From: Pelagimonas sp050633425
Lineage (GTDB): Bacteria > Pseudomonadota > Alphaproteobacteria > Rhodobacterales > Rhodobacteraceae
Assembly (NCBI RefSeq): GCF_050633425.1
Contig: NZ_JBOEGM010000024.1
Coordinates: forward strand, 1 to 64,000
Direction of reading: 5' to 3'
DNA: 64,000 bases
Part shown: positions 44,726 to 53,961 of the stretch, one piece after another
How positions within the stretch are numbered: position 1 is the stretch's first letter
Layout of the letters: each line of letters begins with the position of its first letter
Notes under the pieces: generated by a model
The model's database searches: none
Told to the model about the DNA's origin: nothing
Seen by the model: only the letters and a program-made list of their open reading frames with translations
Position numbers and translations under genes: made by a program

Positions 44726-45207
44726 GCCAAATCGGTGACAATCTTTCTGGGAACCAGAAACGCAAAATGAAATCCGCATCGCGGCTCTTTGCTGTGCAAG
44801 CTTTGTTCCAGATGGAACAGTCTGAACAGGGCCTGGACAAGGTTCGGCAAGAATTTATCGACCACCGATTTGGAGCTGAACTCGAAGCCGGGGTTGATAT
44901 GCTTGAGGGCGATATTTCCCTGTTTTCCAACCTGTTGGAGAACGCCGTGAGCTATCAGGCCAAGATTGATCAGATGACAGATCGCGCCCTTGTCGCCAAA
45001 TGGCCGCTGAACCGGATCGACACAACAATGCGGGCGCTGTTCCGGTCTGCTGGCGCGGAAATGGTGGCGCTGGACACACCGCCCAAGGTGGTTATTTCTG
45101 AATTTGTCAGCGTAGCTGAGGCGTTTTTCCCGGATGGGAAAGAGAGCAAATTCGTCAATGCGGTGCTTGATCATATGGCGCGGGAAGCCAAACCCGAGGC
45201 GTTTTAA
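44722..45207 (+). CDS. nusB: Transcription antitermination factor NusB
   Basis: 161 residues, all-helical NusB fold: RKMKSASRLFAVQALFQMEQ at the N terminus and PPKVVISEFVSVAEAFFPDGKESKFVNAVLDHMA at the C terminus. It acts with NusE in rRNA antitermination. The ribH-nusB pairing is common in bacteria. A strong terminator follows 28 bases after the stop. Confidence 0.95.
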   Translation: MSQIGDNLSGNQKRKMKSASRLFAVQALFQMEQSEQGLDKVRQEFIDHRFGAELEAGVDMLEGDISLFSNLLENAVSYQAKIDQMTDRALVAKWPLNRIDTTMRALFRSAGAEMVALDTPPKVVISEFVSVAEAFFPDGKESKFVNAVLDHMAREAKPEAF

Positions 45208-45234
45208 ACACCTCGTAATCTTGTCAAGTTTCAG

Positions 45235-45268
45235 AGCGCTCGGTGCCGGTAACGGACCGGGCGCTTTT
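45235..45268 (+). terminator. Rho-independent terminator after nusB
   Basis: Ten-base stem AGCGCTCGGT / ACCGGGCGCT with one G-U pair and an 11-base loop, running into TTT. It closes the rib-nus operon. Confidence 0.87.
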
Positions 45269-45759
45269 GTTGCAACAGGGCAATTTGTACAAAACACCGA
45301 AGGGTTAGGGGAGATTGCCCCGCAGCTTTGATGGCTCAGATAAAACCTCTTTATACCAATCTGTCCGATTCCATCGAAGCTTCGAACAATTTGGGGGAGG
45401 ATCGGCACTTGAGAGTTCATATGCCGACGGTTTTTGATTAAATTCGGGTAGGGTTGGTTAATTCCAAGAGACGCCTTCGGAATACGTGTTGTAAGCGTCG
45501 CAAATCCCCCAGTTCCGAACGCCGACATAGTTTAGGCGATGGCTACTTTCAGCCCGAAGCAGACTTTCGTTCAGGTGTAGGCGGAAGTCCCGAGGGCGGA
45601 CGAAGCAGCCGTTCTGACGAGAGCGTTGAATGTCTACATTTCCCTAATTTAACAAGCGCACGTACCCAAACATGTCAGGTGAAAACATGACTGTCGAATT
45701 TCTACCATCGAGCGCGAACGACGGATTGAAGCACGGTTGTAGGTTCATACTTTTATGAC
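45269..45759. other. Gene-free spacer with a repeat word
   Basis: About 490 bases between the nusB terminator and the 3' end of the LysR gene. A 78-codon frame here has no ribosome binding site and no family resemblance. The word GGCTACTTTCAGCCC at 45541-45555 recurs with one change at 49366-49380 in another spacer. Confidence 0.45.
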
Positions 45760-46656
45760 CTACAAAAGCCCCGAACGACGGATGTCGCTGTGCGCAAAGT
45801 CGATCAGCGCGCGCAGTTTGCGCGGCAAGGTCCGCCCCTCAAGATAGGCGGCACTGACGGGAAGGGTCTCGCCCTCGAAACCGGGAAAGAGGCGTTTCAA
45901 ACGTCCAGCATCAATTGCCGCCGATAGTGAGAACTTCGGCCCATAGACAATGCCATGCCCGTCCAACGCCAGCTCGCAGGCGGCATGAGCCGAGTTCACC
46001 ATATACCGCCCGGCGGTCGAGGCGCTGTGGTCTTCCCCGCCCTTAAAGAACCCCCATTTGTGTGTGGCTTGGCGGTTGGTGTCCACGATGCACGCATGGT
46101 CGCTTAGCTCGTGCGGCTGGCTGGGTTCTCCGTGGACCGCCAGATAGCTGGGCGAAGCCGCAGCCATGATTTCCAGCATCCCCAGCTTGCGCGCTTTGAC
46201 GGACAAGGTCTGGGTCACACCAATGCGAAATGCCAGATCAATCCCGTCGCGCGCCAAGTCGACATAACGATCGCTAAGCCGCAAGTCTATCCGCAGGTTC
46301 GGATGTTCCGTACCAAACCGGCCGAGCATTCCAGCCACATAAATCTCGCCGAAGGTCACCGGGGCGGACACCCGGATGGTGCCCGTGAACCCGCGCGAGC
46401 CTTCGCCCGCTTCGGTCAGCAGATCGTCAAGCTCGTCCAACAGGGCCGGGGCGCGCGCCAAAAGATCTTCGCCGGCGGGGGTCAGACCCACTTTGCGGGT
46501 GGTGCGTTGTAACAGGCGAACACCAAGACGGGCCTCAAGCTCGGCCACGTATTTCGACGTTAGCCGGTTTGAAATGCCCATCTGATCGGCCGCTGCCGTG
46601 AAAGAGCCGGTCTGCGCTGTGGCCACAAAGGCGCGGAGCCCATCGACGATATCCAT
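45760..46656 (-). CDS. LysR family transcriptional regulator
   Basis: 298 residues. N-terminal winged helix (GLRAFVATAQTGSFTAAADQMGISNRLTSKYVAELEARLGVRLL) and a periplasmic-binding-like effector domain (TGTIRVSAPVTFGEIYVAGML). The ATG at 46656 follows AGGGGA; codons upstream are not LysR-like. It is divergent from doxX, ygiD and the hydroquinone reductase, and a perfect palindrome sits 32 bases upstream of its start, so it probably controls both sides in response to a quinone or phenol. Confidence 0.9.
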   Translation of the reverse strand: MDIVDGLRAFVATAQTGSFTAAADQMGISNRLTSKYVAELEARLGVRLLQRTTRKVGLTPAGEDLLARAPALLDELDDLLTEAGEGSRGFTGTIRVSAPVTFGEIYVAGMLGRFGTEHPNLRIDLRLSDRYVDLARDGIDLAFRIGVTQTLSVKARKLGMLEIMAAASPSYLAVHGEPSQPHELSDHACIVDTNRQATHKWGFFKGGEDHSASTAGRYMVNSAHAACELALDGHGIVYGPKFSLSAAIDAGRLKRLFPGFEGETLPVSAAYLEGRTLPRKLRALIDFAHSDIRRSGLL

Positions 46657-46687
46657 GAAAGACGTCCCCTTTCGATAAGGAACAAAA

Positions 46688-46706
46688 TGTGGAAAGTCAT
46701 TCCACA
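46688..46706. promoter_or_regulatory. LysR operator-like palindrome
   Basis: TGTGGAA-AGTCA-TTCCACA, perfect seven-base arms around five bases, between the divergent LysR gene and doxX. Size and symmetry fit a LysR recognition site. Confidence 0.62.
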
Positions 46707-46809
46707 AAGTCGCCATTCTGTTGATGGTCTGCAAGGCCTAATGTCTTCTCAAAAGGACGAGACGGCTCAGATCGAGCTGCCAGCCTGAACCCCGAGAAGG
46801 AGACTTGAA

Positions 46810-47232
46810 ATGATTGACCAAAAAACCGCTCCCTATGCCGCGACTGTTTTGCGTGTCGCGACCGGCATCACGTTTATCGCCCATGGGCTAACCAAAGTTA
46901 TGGTCTTCACCGTGCCCGGCACCGTCGGTTACTTCGAAAGTCTGGGCCTGCCCGCTATCGTGGCCTATCTGACCATTCTGGCCGAGTTGGCTGGCGGCGC
47001 AGCACTGATCCTTGGCGTCGCAACGCGGCTGATATCACTGGCCGTCCTGCCGGTTCTTTTGGGTGCTGTATGGGTGCATTCCGGCAATGGCTGGATGTTC
47101 AGTAGCGCAGGTGGCGGCTGGGAATTCCCACTGTTCTGGGCCGTCGCACAAGGCGTCGTGGCCTTGCTGGGCAGCGGAACCTACGCGTTGAAACTCCCCG
47201 TCATTGAAAAAGTTCTGGGTCAATACGCCTGA
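46810..47232 (+). CDS. DoxX family membrane protein
   Basis: 140 residues, four predicted helices. The opening YAATVLRVATGITFIAHGLTKV and the GGAALILGVATRLI segment are typical of DoxX/DoxD proteins, which are thought to act in thiol or quinone redox at the membrane. GAAGGAGA precedes the ATG. It is first in a run with YgiD-type dioxygenase and glutathionyl-hydroquinone reductase. Confidence 0.88.
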   Translation: MIDQKTAPYAATVLRVATGITFIAHGLTKVMVFTVPGTVGYFESLGLPAIVAYLTILAELAGGAALILGVATRLISLAVLPVLLGAVWVHSGNGWMFSSAGGGWEFPLFWAVAQGVVALLGSGTYALKLPVIEKVLGQYA

Positions 47233-47290
47233 TTAACATGATCCCTCAAAGGCCACTTCGGTGGCCTTTGACCAGTCTAGGAGAGTCCCA

Positions 47291-48118
47291 ATGAGCGTGA
47301 CCCAGTCCCTTCAGCAGTTGAAAAGCAGCCTCAAAGCGAGCGACCGTATGCCTCTTGTCTTTTTGGGGCATGGATCGCCGATGAATGCCATCGAGGACAC
47401 TGAATATAGCCGCAGCTGGATCAATCTTGGCCGCGCGCTGCCCCGCCCACAGGCGATATTGGTGGTTTCGGCCCATTGGATGACACGCGGTTCCACGTTG
47501 GTTGACGTTTCAGCCATGCCGCGAACGATCCACGACTTTGGCGGCTTTCCACAAGCGTTGTACAATGAAACTTACCCCGCCCACGGAAACCCGCAATTGG
47601 CGCGCGAGGTGGTCTCATTGTTGGCCAGCCATCACGCGCAAGAGGACGACACTTGGGGGCTTGATCACGGGGCTTGGACGGTTCTGAAATACCTTTACCC
47701 AGATGCGGATGTGCCGGTGTTTCAGCTGTCCATCGACATGACAAAAGGTCTGAACTGGCATCTTGAAACAGGACAGCTGCTGTCAGATTTGCGCGATCGT
47801 GGCGTGTTGATCCTTGGCTCTGGCAATGTGGTGCATAATTTGCGGGCGTTGGATTGGGCACAGGGGCGGCCAAAAGACTGGGCCACCGAATTTGACACGC
47901 TGTTTACTGATCGCCTGTCCGAGCGCGATTTTGGTGCCCTGACAAACCGACCGCAGCTTGGCGCGCTATTGCACAAGGCGCACCCGACGCTGGATCACTA
48001 TATCCCGACGCTGACCATTGCGGGGGCTTCGGATGCGCGCGACCAGCTGACTTTTATGAATAACAGTTTTGATCTTGGAACGCTTTCGATGCGCTCCTTT
48101 GTTTTCCACGCGATGTGA
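47291..48118 (+). CDS. ygiD: YgiD-type class III extradiol ring-cleavage dioxygenase
   Basis: 275 residues. Family marks include FLGHGSPMNAIED (metal-binding His) at about residue 24, VVSAHWMTRGSTL near 65 and LDHGAWTVLKYLYPDADVPV near 128. E. coli YgiD opens 4,5-DOPA; here catechol-type compounds in general are a fair guess. GGAGAG precedes the ATG at 47291, ruling out the longer frame. It is part of the LysR-linked run. Confidence 0.88.
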   Translation: MSVTQSLQQLKSSLKASDRMPLVFLGHGSPMNAIEDTEYSRSWINLGRALPRPQAILVVSAHWMTRGSTLVDVSAMPRTIHDFGGFPQALYNETYPAHGNPQLAREVVSLLASHHAQEDDTWGLDHGAWTVLKYLYPDADVPVFQLSIDMTKGLNWHLETGQLLSDLRDRGVLILGSGNVVHNLRALDWAQGRPKDWATEFDTLFTDRLSERDFGALTNRPQLGALLHKAHPTLDHYIPTLTIAGASDARDQLTFMNNSFDLGTLSMRSFVFHAM

Positions 48119-48130
48119 AGGAATGAAACG

Positions 48131-49102
48131 ATGCTTGTGAACGGTACATGGGTTGAGAATTGGCAACCGGTACAGAACGCGGATGAAAACGGGCGCTTTC
48201 TGCGTCAGGTTTCTTCCTTTCGCAATTGGATCACACCTGACGGCAGCGCAGGCCCAACAGGCGAAGGGGGCTTTAAGGCCGAGGCAGGACGTTATCGTCT
48301 TTACGTTGCGCTGATCTGCCCATGGGCATCACGCACCTTGATCGCGCGCAAACTGAAAGGGCTTGAGGACATCCTGCCAATCACTGTGGTGAACCCCACT
48401 CTGACCGACCAAGGGTGGCGCTTTGGCGGATATCCCGGTGCCGATGATGACCCGCTGTTTGGGGCCAGCTATATGCACCAGATCTATACGCAGGCTGATC
48501 CGAATTTCACCGGTCGCGCGACGGTGCCCGTCCTGTGGGACATGAAGCAAAACGTCATGGTGAACAACGAAAGCGCCGATATTCTGCGCATGTTGGACAC
48601 GGCGTTTGAGGGGTTGGTTCCGTCTGACCTGCGCCTGTGTCCAGACGATCTCGCCGACCAGATCGAGGCGCTGAACGAGCCGATTTACGAGAAGCTGAAC
48701 AACGGTGTTTACCGCGCAGGTTTCGCAACCTCGCAGGAGGCCTATGATGAGGCGACCACCGGCATTTTCGACACGCTCGACCGGCTGGAGTCCCTGTTGC
48801 AAGGCGAATACCTTTTCGGCGATCGTTTGACCGAAACCGACATCCGCGTGTTCGTGACCTTGATCCGGTTTGATGCCGCCTATCACGGGCTGTTCAAAAC
48901 CAACCGTCTGCGCATCGCAGATTATCCCAAACTGTCCACATATATGGAACGCATCCTCAACTTGCCCGGCGTCATCGACACCGTGAACATGGACCACATC
49001 ACCCAGGGCTACTATTCGATCAAAGCGCTGAACCCGCTTGGCATTCGTCCCACAGGGCCTGCGCATATCGCAAAGCTGCTGGCCACAGCGCGGGCGGCGT
49101 GA
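48131..49102 (+). CDS. Glutathionyl-hydroquinone reductase (xi-class GST)
   Basis: 323 residues. The active site is CPWA at about residues 62-65 (LICPWASRTLIARKLKGLE), as in YqjG/PcpF enzymes that reduce glutathionyl-hydroquinones. The GYPGADDDPLFGASYMHQIY segment and the C-terminal helical domain with FVTLIRFDAAYHGLFK are typical. It begins 13 bases after ygiD with GAAGGAATG as ribosome binding site, so all three genes form one operon. Confidence 0.9.
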   Translation: MLVNGTWVENWQPVQNADENGRFLRQVSSFRNWITPDGSAGPTGEGGFKAEAGRYRLYVALICPWASRTLIARKLKGLEDILPITVVNPTLTDQGWRFGGYPGADDDPLFGASYMHQIYTQADPNFTGRATVPVLWDMKQNVMVNNESADILRMLDTAFEGLVPSDLRLCPDDLADQIEALNEPIYEKLNNGVYRAGFATSQEAYDEATTGIFDTLDRLESLLQGEYLFGDRLTETDIRVFVTLIRFDAAYHGLFKTNRLRIADYPKLSTYMERILNLPGVIDTVNMDHITQGYYSIKALNPLGIRPTGPAHIAKLLATARAA

Positions 49103-49918
49103 AGGGGGCAATGGTTCATCGTTCGCGACACAAATGAGGGATGATTGACCAGCGATGTTCCAAGAACCCTGCCCAGGCACCATTGTAGCTAACAAGGTGA
49201 TACGAACTCTGGTGCAATGGACCAGAAATTCAAGGTCTTTCGTTCTATTCTCCGAAGCAGACATCTGCCGCAATGCAGAACGGCGGACACATGGGCTCCA
49301 AGCCGCCTTGCGGCGATGCGGCAGCACACCTGCGGCGAAATCATGTGTGATCAACGCTGCCCAGTGGCTGCTTTCAGCCCTTACAAGCCACTCGTGCAAA
49401 GCGCAATTTGACTACGATGGGCGGATTGCCGACATTCGCCGCGTGTGCAAAAATTTTTGCCCGTAGTTTATTCAAGCGGACATTCATGCCCACCTATAGC
49501 TGAACCTTAGCACCACGTCGCGTACCCAAGTCGGCAAGTCCATGGGTCCTACCCAAATGGCCTGACTAGCGTTGCCGTTCGATTTCGAGGTGGACACATC
49601 GGGCGTACCAAAGCTGCGGTGAAGTATTGATCTTGTGCCGAGCGTAGTTGAGCATCACCTTTGGTATCCCAAATTCGAAGAGGACCTACATCAGCGCAGA
49701 TATGTTGCAATTGCCATCGGTTTAGAAGCCAGTTTTGTCGCACTCATGTTTAGATTCACAATGATGATCAACATGGTGCATTTAGGTTGGGCGGTCTTAA
49801 TGGGGCCCCGTCCACTGTTACCACAAGCTGTGAGGCCGACCGAATACGAACGAAAAAGGTGATCTGGCGTCATCGCAAACTTCGTGGTGTTGTGTTCCCA
49901 AGGGACCAATGCGTCGTG
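49103..49918. other. Gene-poor spacer
   Basis: About 815 bases with no convincing gene. Short frames at 49155-49466 and 49635-49862 have no family features or good ribosome binding sites. It contains GGCTGCTTTCAGCCC at 49366-49380, close to a word in the 45.5 kb spacer. It marks the left side of an accessory-looking region. Confidence 0.45.
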
Positions 49919-52900
49919 CTACCATTGAACGTTTAGCTTTCGAAACGACTCCTCAATCTTGATCCTTTGGATTGCCGAAATGGCGAACCACGTATCAAGG
50001 TTGGCCAATTCGGCCTTTTCTTCCAAGCTATCCATGTCGTATCTCGTGTAGTCGACAAATTTCTTGCGTTCTGTGTTGTCTGTGGCCAGACACGCCATAG
50101 CCTTGCTATTCTTCATTCGTTCCAAGGCCAGTCGCATCCTGGCGCGGTTGCTGCGATCCAGACCGATGATATTTGTTTCGGCATACGACAGATACCTGCG
50201 TGCGTCCAAAAGAGCTTGTCGGTGCAACTCGAGATCCTGCGGGGTTTCCGAATTATAATCCAGTGGCTGGCTCATAATTCGTAAGACCGAGGCTTCCAAG
50301 ATCATCAGGCTTGCACGTTCGCGCGAATAGCGAAACAAGTGTTTCGACAATTTGTCACTGACCCAGCGCGCCTCGCGAGAAAAGGACCCGAGAAGAAGGC
50401 CGGCAGGCTTCTCTTTTCCAACCTGGTGACTGATACGCTTGCGCCGCGCCGCTCTTTCAAGGATCAGGCACGTTCGGATGCAGGACCGTCCGGCATGGCC
50501 GGAATGAAAGAACCTTTGCCCGTCGGGCTCGCGGCGAAACACCTCCATACGGAGAGCTTCGGCGATCTTATAGATGGACAGCGATTCGCAGAACAAGCGC
50601 AAAGGGTCCTTGATTTTTTGATCGTCGCCTGCATAGCGGATCTCGAGCTCGGTCAGCTGGTCCCCGACGCGGCGCTTTTGTTTCAGCAATAAACCCTTGT
50701 ATGGGCGGGCGCGTAGGAAATCCGCATCAATGGCCACTCTTTCACTGATCCGATACAAGGCATCCGCAAAATTTACTGCCAGGTCGATCGGATCAGCAAC
50801 GTCGTCAAAGTAGGTCAAGATCGTGATCGCACATTCCCGAAACGTCTCAGTATCGGGGCTGCGTTGGGAGGCCTCGCCGGACTGGACCAGACTGAAATAC
50901 CTGTCCGCTGCTACGTCGCGTTGGGCTTCGATCACGTCGCGGAGCTTCTGTCCTGCGGCAGGCAACTCGTCGAGGCAGGTCCACAGTCTTTCCCATCCCG
51001 TTTCGCTGTCGATGGTTTCATCAAGGAGGGAGATGTTGAACTCATCCTTGAGGTGACGCAGCTGAAACGCAGGTGCCTTGCGACGCAGTGACTCTTCAAC
51101 GCTGCGAGTTGGGATCGATTGGATACGTTGGATAACGCGCGCGGCTTCGTCGCTTTGGTTGAGTGCCATGGCCGCATGGCCTTGATTGATCAGGAAGTCC
51201 TCAATGATCTTGGGCTGGAACCGAAATTCAGCTTTGATCAACGAGACGGATTCATGATCGTCGCTTTCAACATCATAGTATGGATTCAACAGCCAAGGTT
51301 GATCAAACAAGGCTAGAATATCCCGCTTGAGACTGTCCCGTGCGTAATGGCGGGCCAGGTTCCAGGCCGGGGGACGCTCAACAATCCGGCGAAACAAGAA
51401 CTGGTAGATCCAGACATAAAGCTCGCGAGGGTTTTCGGGACCTTCAAAGTAGCAACTCGCCATCACGGGGGTCTTTTTGACACGTACCCCGAATTTGCTG
51501 CGTTTCAGAGGCAGACTGAGAAGCCCATGATAGACCGCGCTGAAAATGCGGCGAAAGGCACGAACATTCGGGACATGATCGCTTCCGAAATTCCGCAGCG
51601 CGTGGGTTTGCTGACTGATGGCTTCTTCGAACAGCGACCGATGCACGATCTCGAAATCGTGAATTCCGGTATGAAACCGCCCTGCGGCGATCAGCTTGAT
51701 GACCGCTTCTTTGAACATTGGGTCGGCAAATTCGAAAGCGACATCGCTTTGACCTTGTAACCAGGGGGCGTCGCTTTCTAATGCCAATGTCTCAAAAATC
51801 GGCGGGGCCTTGTCGTAGGTTGGAAACCCGTCGTTCAGGGTCGGGCGGATCATGCCCCCAGTGCTAGCTTCGATGTTTTCAAAAAACTCTTTGAGCGCCT
51901 CGGCATCTGTCAGAACCGTCAATTCGGATTCGTCGAGATTTGGCGATGTCATTGCACGCAAGCGCCGGCAGATGCGGGCCAAACTATGTGCCTTGAGGCC
52001 ACAAGGCACCTGAGCGAGCATTAGGATGGTTTGCAGCGCGAGGGCTGAAGTTTCTGAAATTCTCTGGAGGATGCGCTCAACAATAGCAAGCATCGGTGAA
52101 TGCTCGTGTGCTAGCTCTTCATCCATGTTTTCCAAAAGCGACCAAACCGCCTCTGCAGCCTCGGCTGGGTTTTCGGGGCTCAGCCCTTCGTCAAGACGCA
52201 GATAAAGGTCCACTGCATCAAAGAGAGTCTCATCGGCATTATCGCGGACTTCTGAGTCATGAGCTTCCATCAGGTCCTTAAACACATCGCGATAGATCAA
52301 TGGGCACAGATCTAGAATCTGGCGAATCTCAGCCTCGGACGGCTTCGCGATCTCGGCTTCGAGAACTTGGAGAACAGCGCGTTTTTGTTCGCGGCGAAAA
52401 TGACCGGTCGGCCGGTTTGAGACCACAACAATGCGGTTACGCTGATATTGCTTGAGGTCGAGGAACTGGTCACCCGTGGTGCCATCCTGGCCGTTGCCCT
52501 TTAGGGTGTCGCTGATCGGAGGGTCGACCAGTCTCAGGATCAGGGAACTGAAATGATCGTCACGAATAGTGCGCAACAAGTCGCGCCCAATGGAGTCCTC
52601 ATCCCAGATAGACGTATCGAGCGCGTCATAATATCCGTCGAAGATCAGGACATGAGGTTTTTTGGCGAGAACCAGCTGGATTTCACGCACAAGACGCGCG
52701 GCATCGTAACTACGTTTATAGATTTCGCAATGTGTTTCGTCGACACCCACACCCGCGGCCAAAGTCAGAAGGATGTCGTCGAAAGATCGTGTGGGCGCAA
52801 CCGGCTTTCCCGGCTCTGCTTGCTGAGCGTACCCTGATAACGCGATCCGCAATACTGCGACGCCGTTTTGGGTGTGGTAGCGCCCTTGGGACTTTAACTT

Positions 52901-53668
52901 TGTGTTTAGCTTATCTTCCAGCGTTTCGCTAAAAGCGGTGCCGTCCCGCCATCGCCCTGAATGATAAACATTGAAAACCGGCACCGCATGCTGTTCGAGC
53001 TCTGGCGCCAGGGCGAAGCCCTCCACCTTTTCAAACAAAACTCGCCGTTCGTTGAGCATAAAATTCTGGTAGACAAAGGCCCGAGGCGCGGATTTCTTGT
53101 TTTTATGAGGGGCAACTTTCTTAACCGGCTTGCCCATAAGAAAGCTCTCGAGTTCGAGCACCGCGGAGGTGCCTTTGAACTGTATACTTTCAAAGACGGT
53201 CGACCAATCTTGAGCGACATCCCGCCGCTTGGCCAGCAACTGGATCATCGCCTTTTCGATAGCCAGCCAAACTGGCATGGTTCTTTGTTGTTCGGCACCG
53301 GGCAGTTCGTGGGTCAATTTCAGCTTATTAAAATAACTGGTGAGTTTACCGACCTTTCGACCTTCGTCTGTGTCGTCCTGTAGGGCATCCACAAATGGTT
53401 TCAGCTTTTCTTGCAGTGTCGCGTCGCTACATGGCTGACCTGCGTCACCCAAGAGAGATTTCAGACAGTGAAAGAGCACCATCCGACGGGGATGACGCGC
53501 CAAGACCGGGACCGAGGCCTCATTGTCAAGAGACATCTGCTTTTTGGGCCATCGCACCTGATGCGTGAGACCGTCAATTGGAACAAATTCCCATTCAACC
53601 CCATTTTCCAAAAACGACCGCCATGCCAGGTCGAGACCTTCAATGGAATTCAAGGGATGCTTCGGCAT
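49919..53668 (-). CDS. Very large STAND-like protein with degenerate Walker A
   Basis: 1,249 residues, no signal peptide or membrane segment. I do not recognise a named family. Residues about 225-430 have the order of a STAND/NACHT-type NTPase: a strand ending in GRWRDGTA (238-245) where a P-loop would be but with Thr in place of the Lys, a Walker B-like HVLIFDGYYD (339-347) and a sensor-like NRIVVVSNRP (411-420). Helices resembling the STAND winged-helix part follow (FADPMFKEAVIKL, HRSLFEEAISQQ), and the last 600 residues look helical, possibly repeats. GAAGG lies before the ATG. It is divergent from the PBP-like gene. Confidence 0.6.
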   Translation of the reverse strand: MPKHPLNSIEGLDLAWRSFLENGVEWEFVPIDGLTHQVRWPKKQMSLDNEASVPVLARHPRRMVLFHCLKSLLGDAGQPCSDATLQEKLKPFVDALQDDTDEGRKVGKLTSYFNKLKLTHELPGAEQQRTMPVWLAIEKAMIQLLAKRRDVAQDWSTVFESIQFKGTSAVLELESFLMGKPVKKVAPHKNKKSAPRAFVYQNFMLNERRVLFEKVEGFALAPELEQHAVPVFNVYHSGRWRDGTAFSETLEDKLNTKLKSQGRYHTQNGVAVLRIALSGYAQQAEPGKPVAPTRSFDDILLTLAAGVGVDETHCEIYKRSYDAARLVREIQLVLAKKPHVLIFDGYYDALDTSIWDEDSIGRDLLRTIRDDHFSSLILRLVDPPISDTLKGNGQDGTTGDQFLDLKQYQRNRIVVVSNRPTGHFRREQKRAVLQVLEAEIAKPSEAEIRQILDLCPLIYRDVFKDLMEAHDSEVRDNADETLFDAVDLYLRLDEGLSPENPAEAAEAVWSLLENMDEELAHEHSPMLAIVERILQRISETSALALQTILMLAQVPCGLKAHSLARICRRLRAMTSPNLDESELTVLTDAEALKEFFENIEASTGGMIRPTLNDGFPTYDKAPPIFETLALESDAPWLQGQSDVAFEFADPMFKEAVIKLIAAGRFHTGIHDFEIVHRSLFEEAISQQTHALRNFGSDHVPNVRAFRRIFSAVYHGLLSLPLKRSKFGVRVKKTPVMASCYFEGPENPRELYVWIYQFLFRRIVERPPAWNLARHYARDSLKRDILALFDQPWLLNPYYDVESDDHESVSLIKAEFRFQPKIIEDFLINQGHAAMALNQSDEAARVIQRIQSIPTRSVEESLRRKAPAFQLRHLKDEFNISLLDETIDSETGWERLWTCLDELPAAGQKLRDVIEAQRDVAADRYFSLVQSGEASQRSPDTETFRECAITILTYFDDVADPIDLAVNFADALYRISERVAIDADFLRARPYKGLLLKQKRRVGDQLTELEIRYAGDDQKIKDPLRLFCESLSIYKIAEALRMEVFRREPDGQRFFHSGHAGRSCIRTCLILERAARRKRISHQVGKEKPAGLLLGSFSREARWVSDKLSKHLFRYSRERASLMILEASVLRIMSQPLDYNSETPQDLELHRQALLDARRYLSYAETNIIGLDRSNRARMRLALERMKNSKAMACLATDNTERKKFVDYTRYDMDSLEEKAELANLDTWFAISAIQRIKIEESFRKLNVQW

Positions 53669-53961
53669 TCGGAACCTTCGTCTTTACGTGGAAATGGTAA
53701 ATGATTGCCACTTTAGGTAGGTCGCTCTGACAACAAAAGCGCTAAAATATGAGAAGACTGCGACTTGATTGCTCATTTTTTCGGATAAACACTTTCTTAC
53801 GTCCAATTTCATGAGAAACCTCTTGCCTTCTCTCGAAATCCAAATTGGTTACTGAGATCTTAATTCGCTCCAGAAATTCCGTACGGTTAATTTCTTTCTA
53901 ACTCACGAACGATCCCTGAGATTCGTGCTCATTGTTTCCTCACCACTGCCCGGAGGAAGCC

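Noticed and set aside
49155..49466. 103-codon frame after the hydroquinone reductase gene
   Set aside because: Composition and sequence look non-coding, no ribosome binding site, and the spacer shares words with another gene-free spacer.
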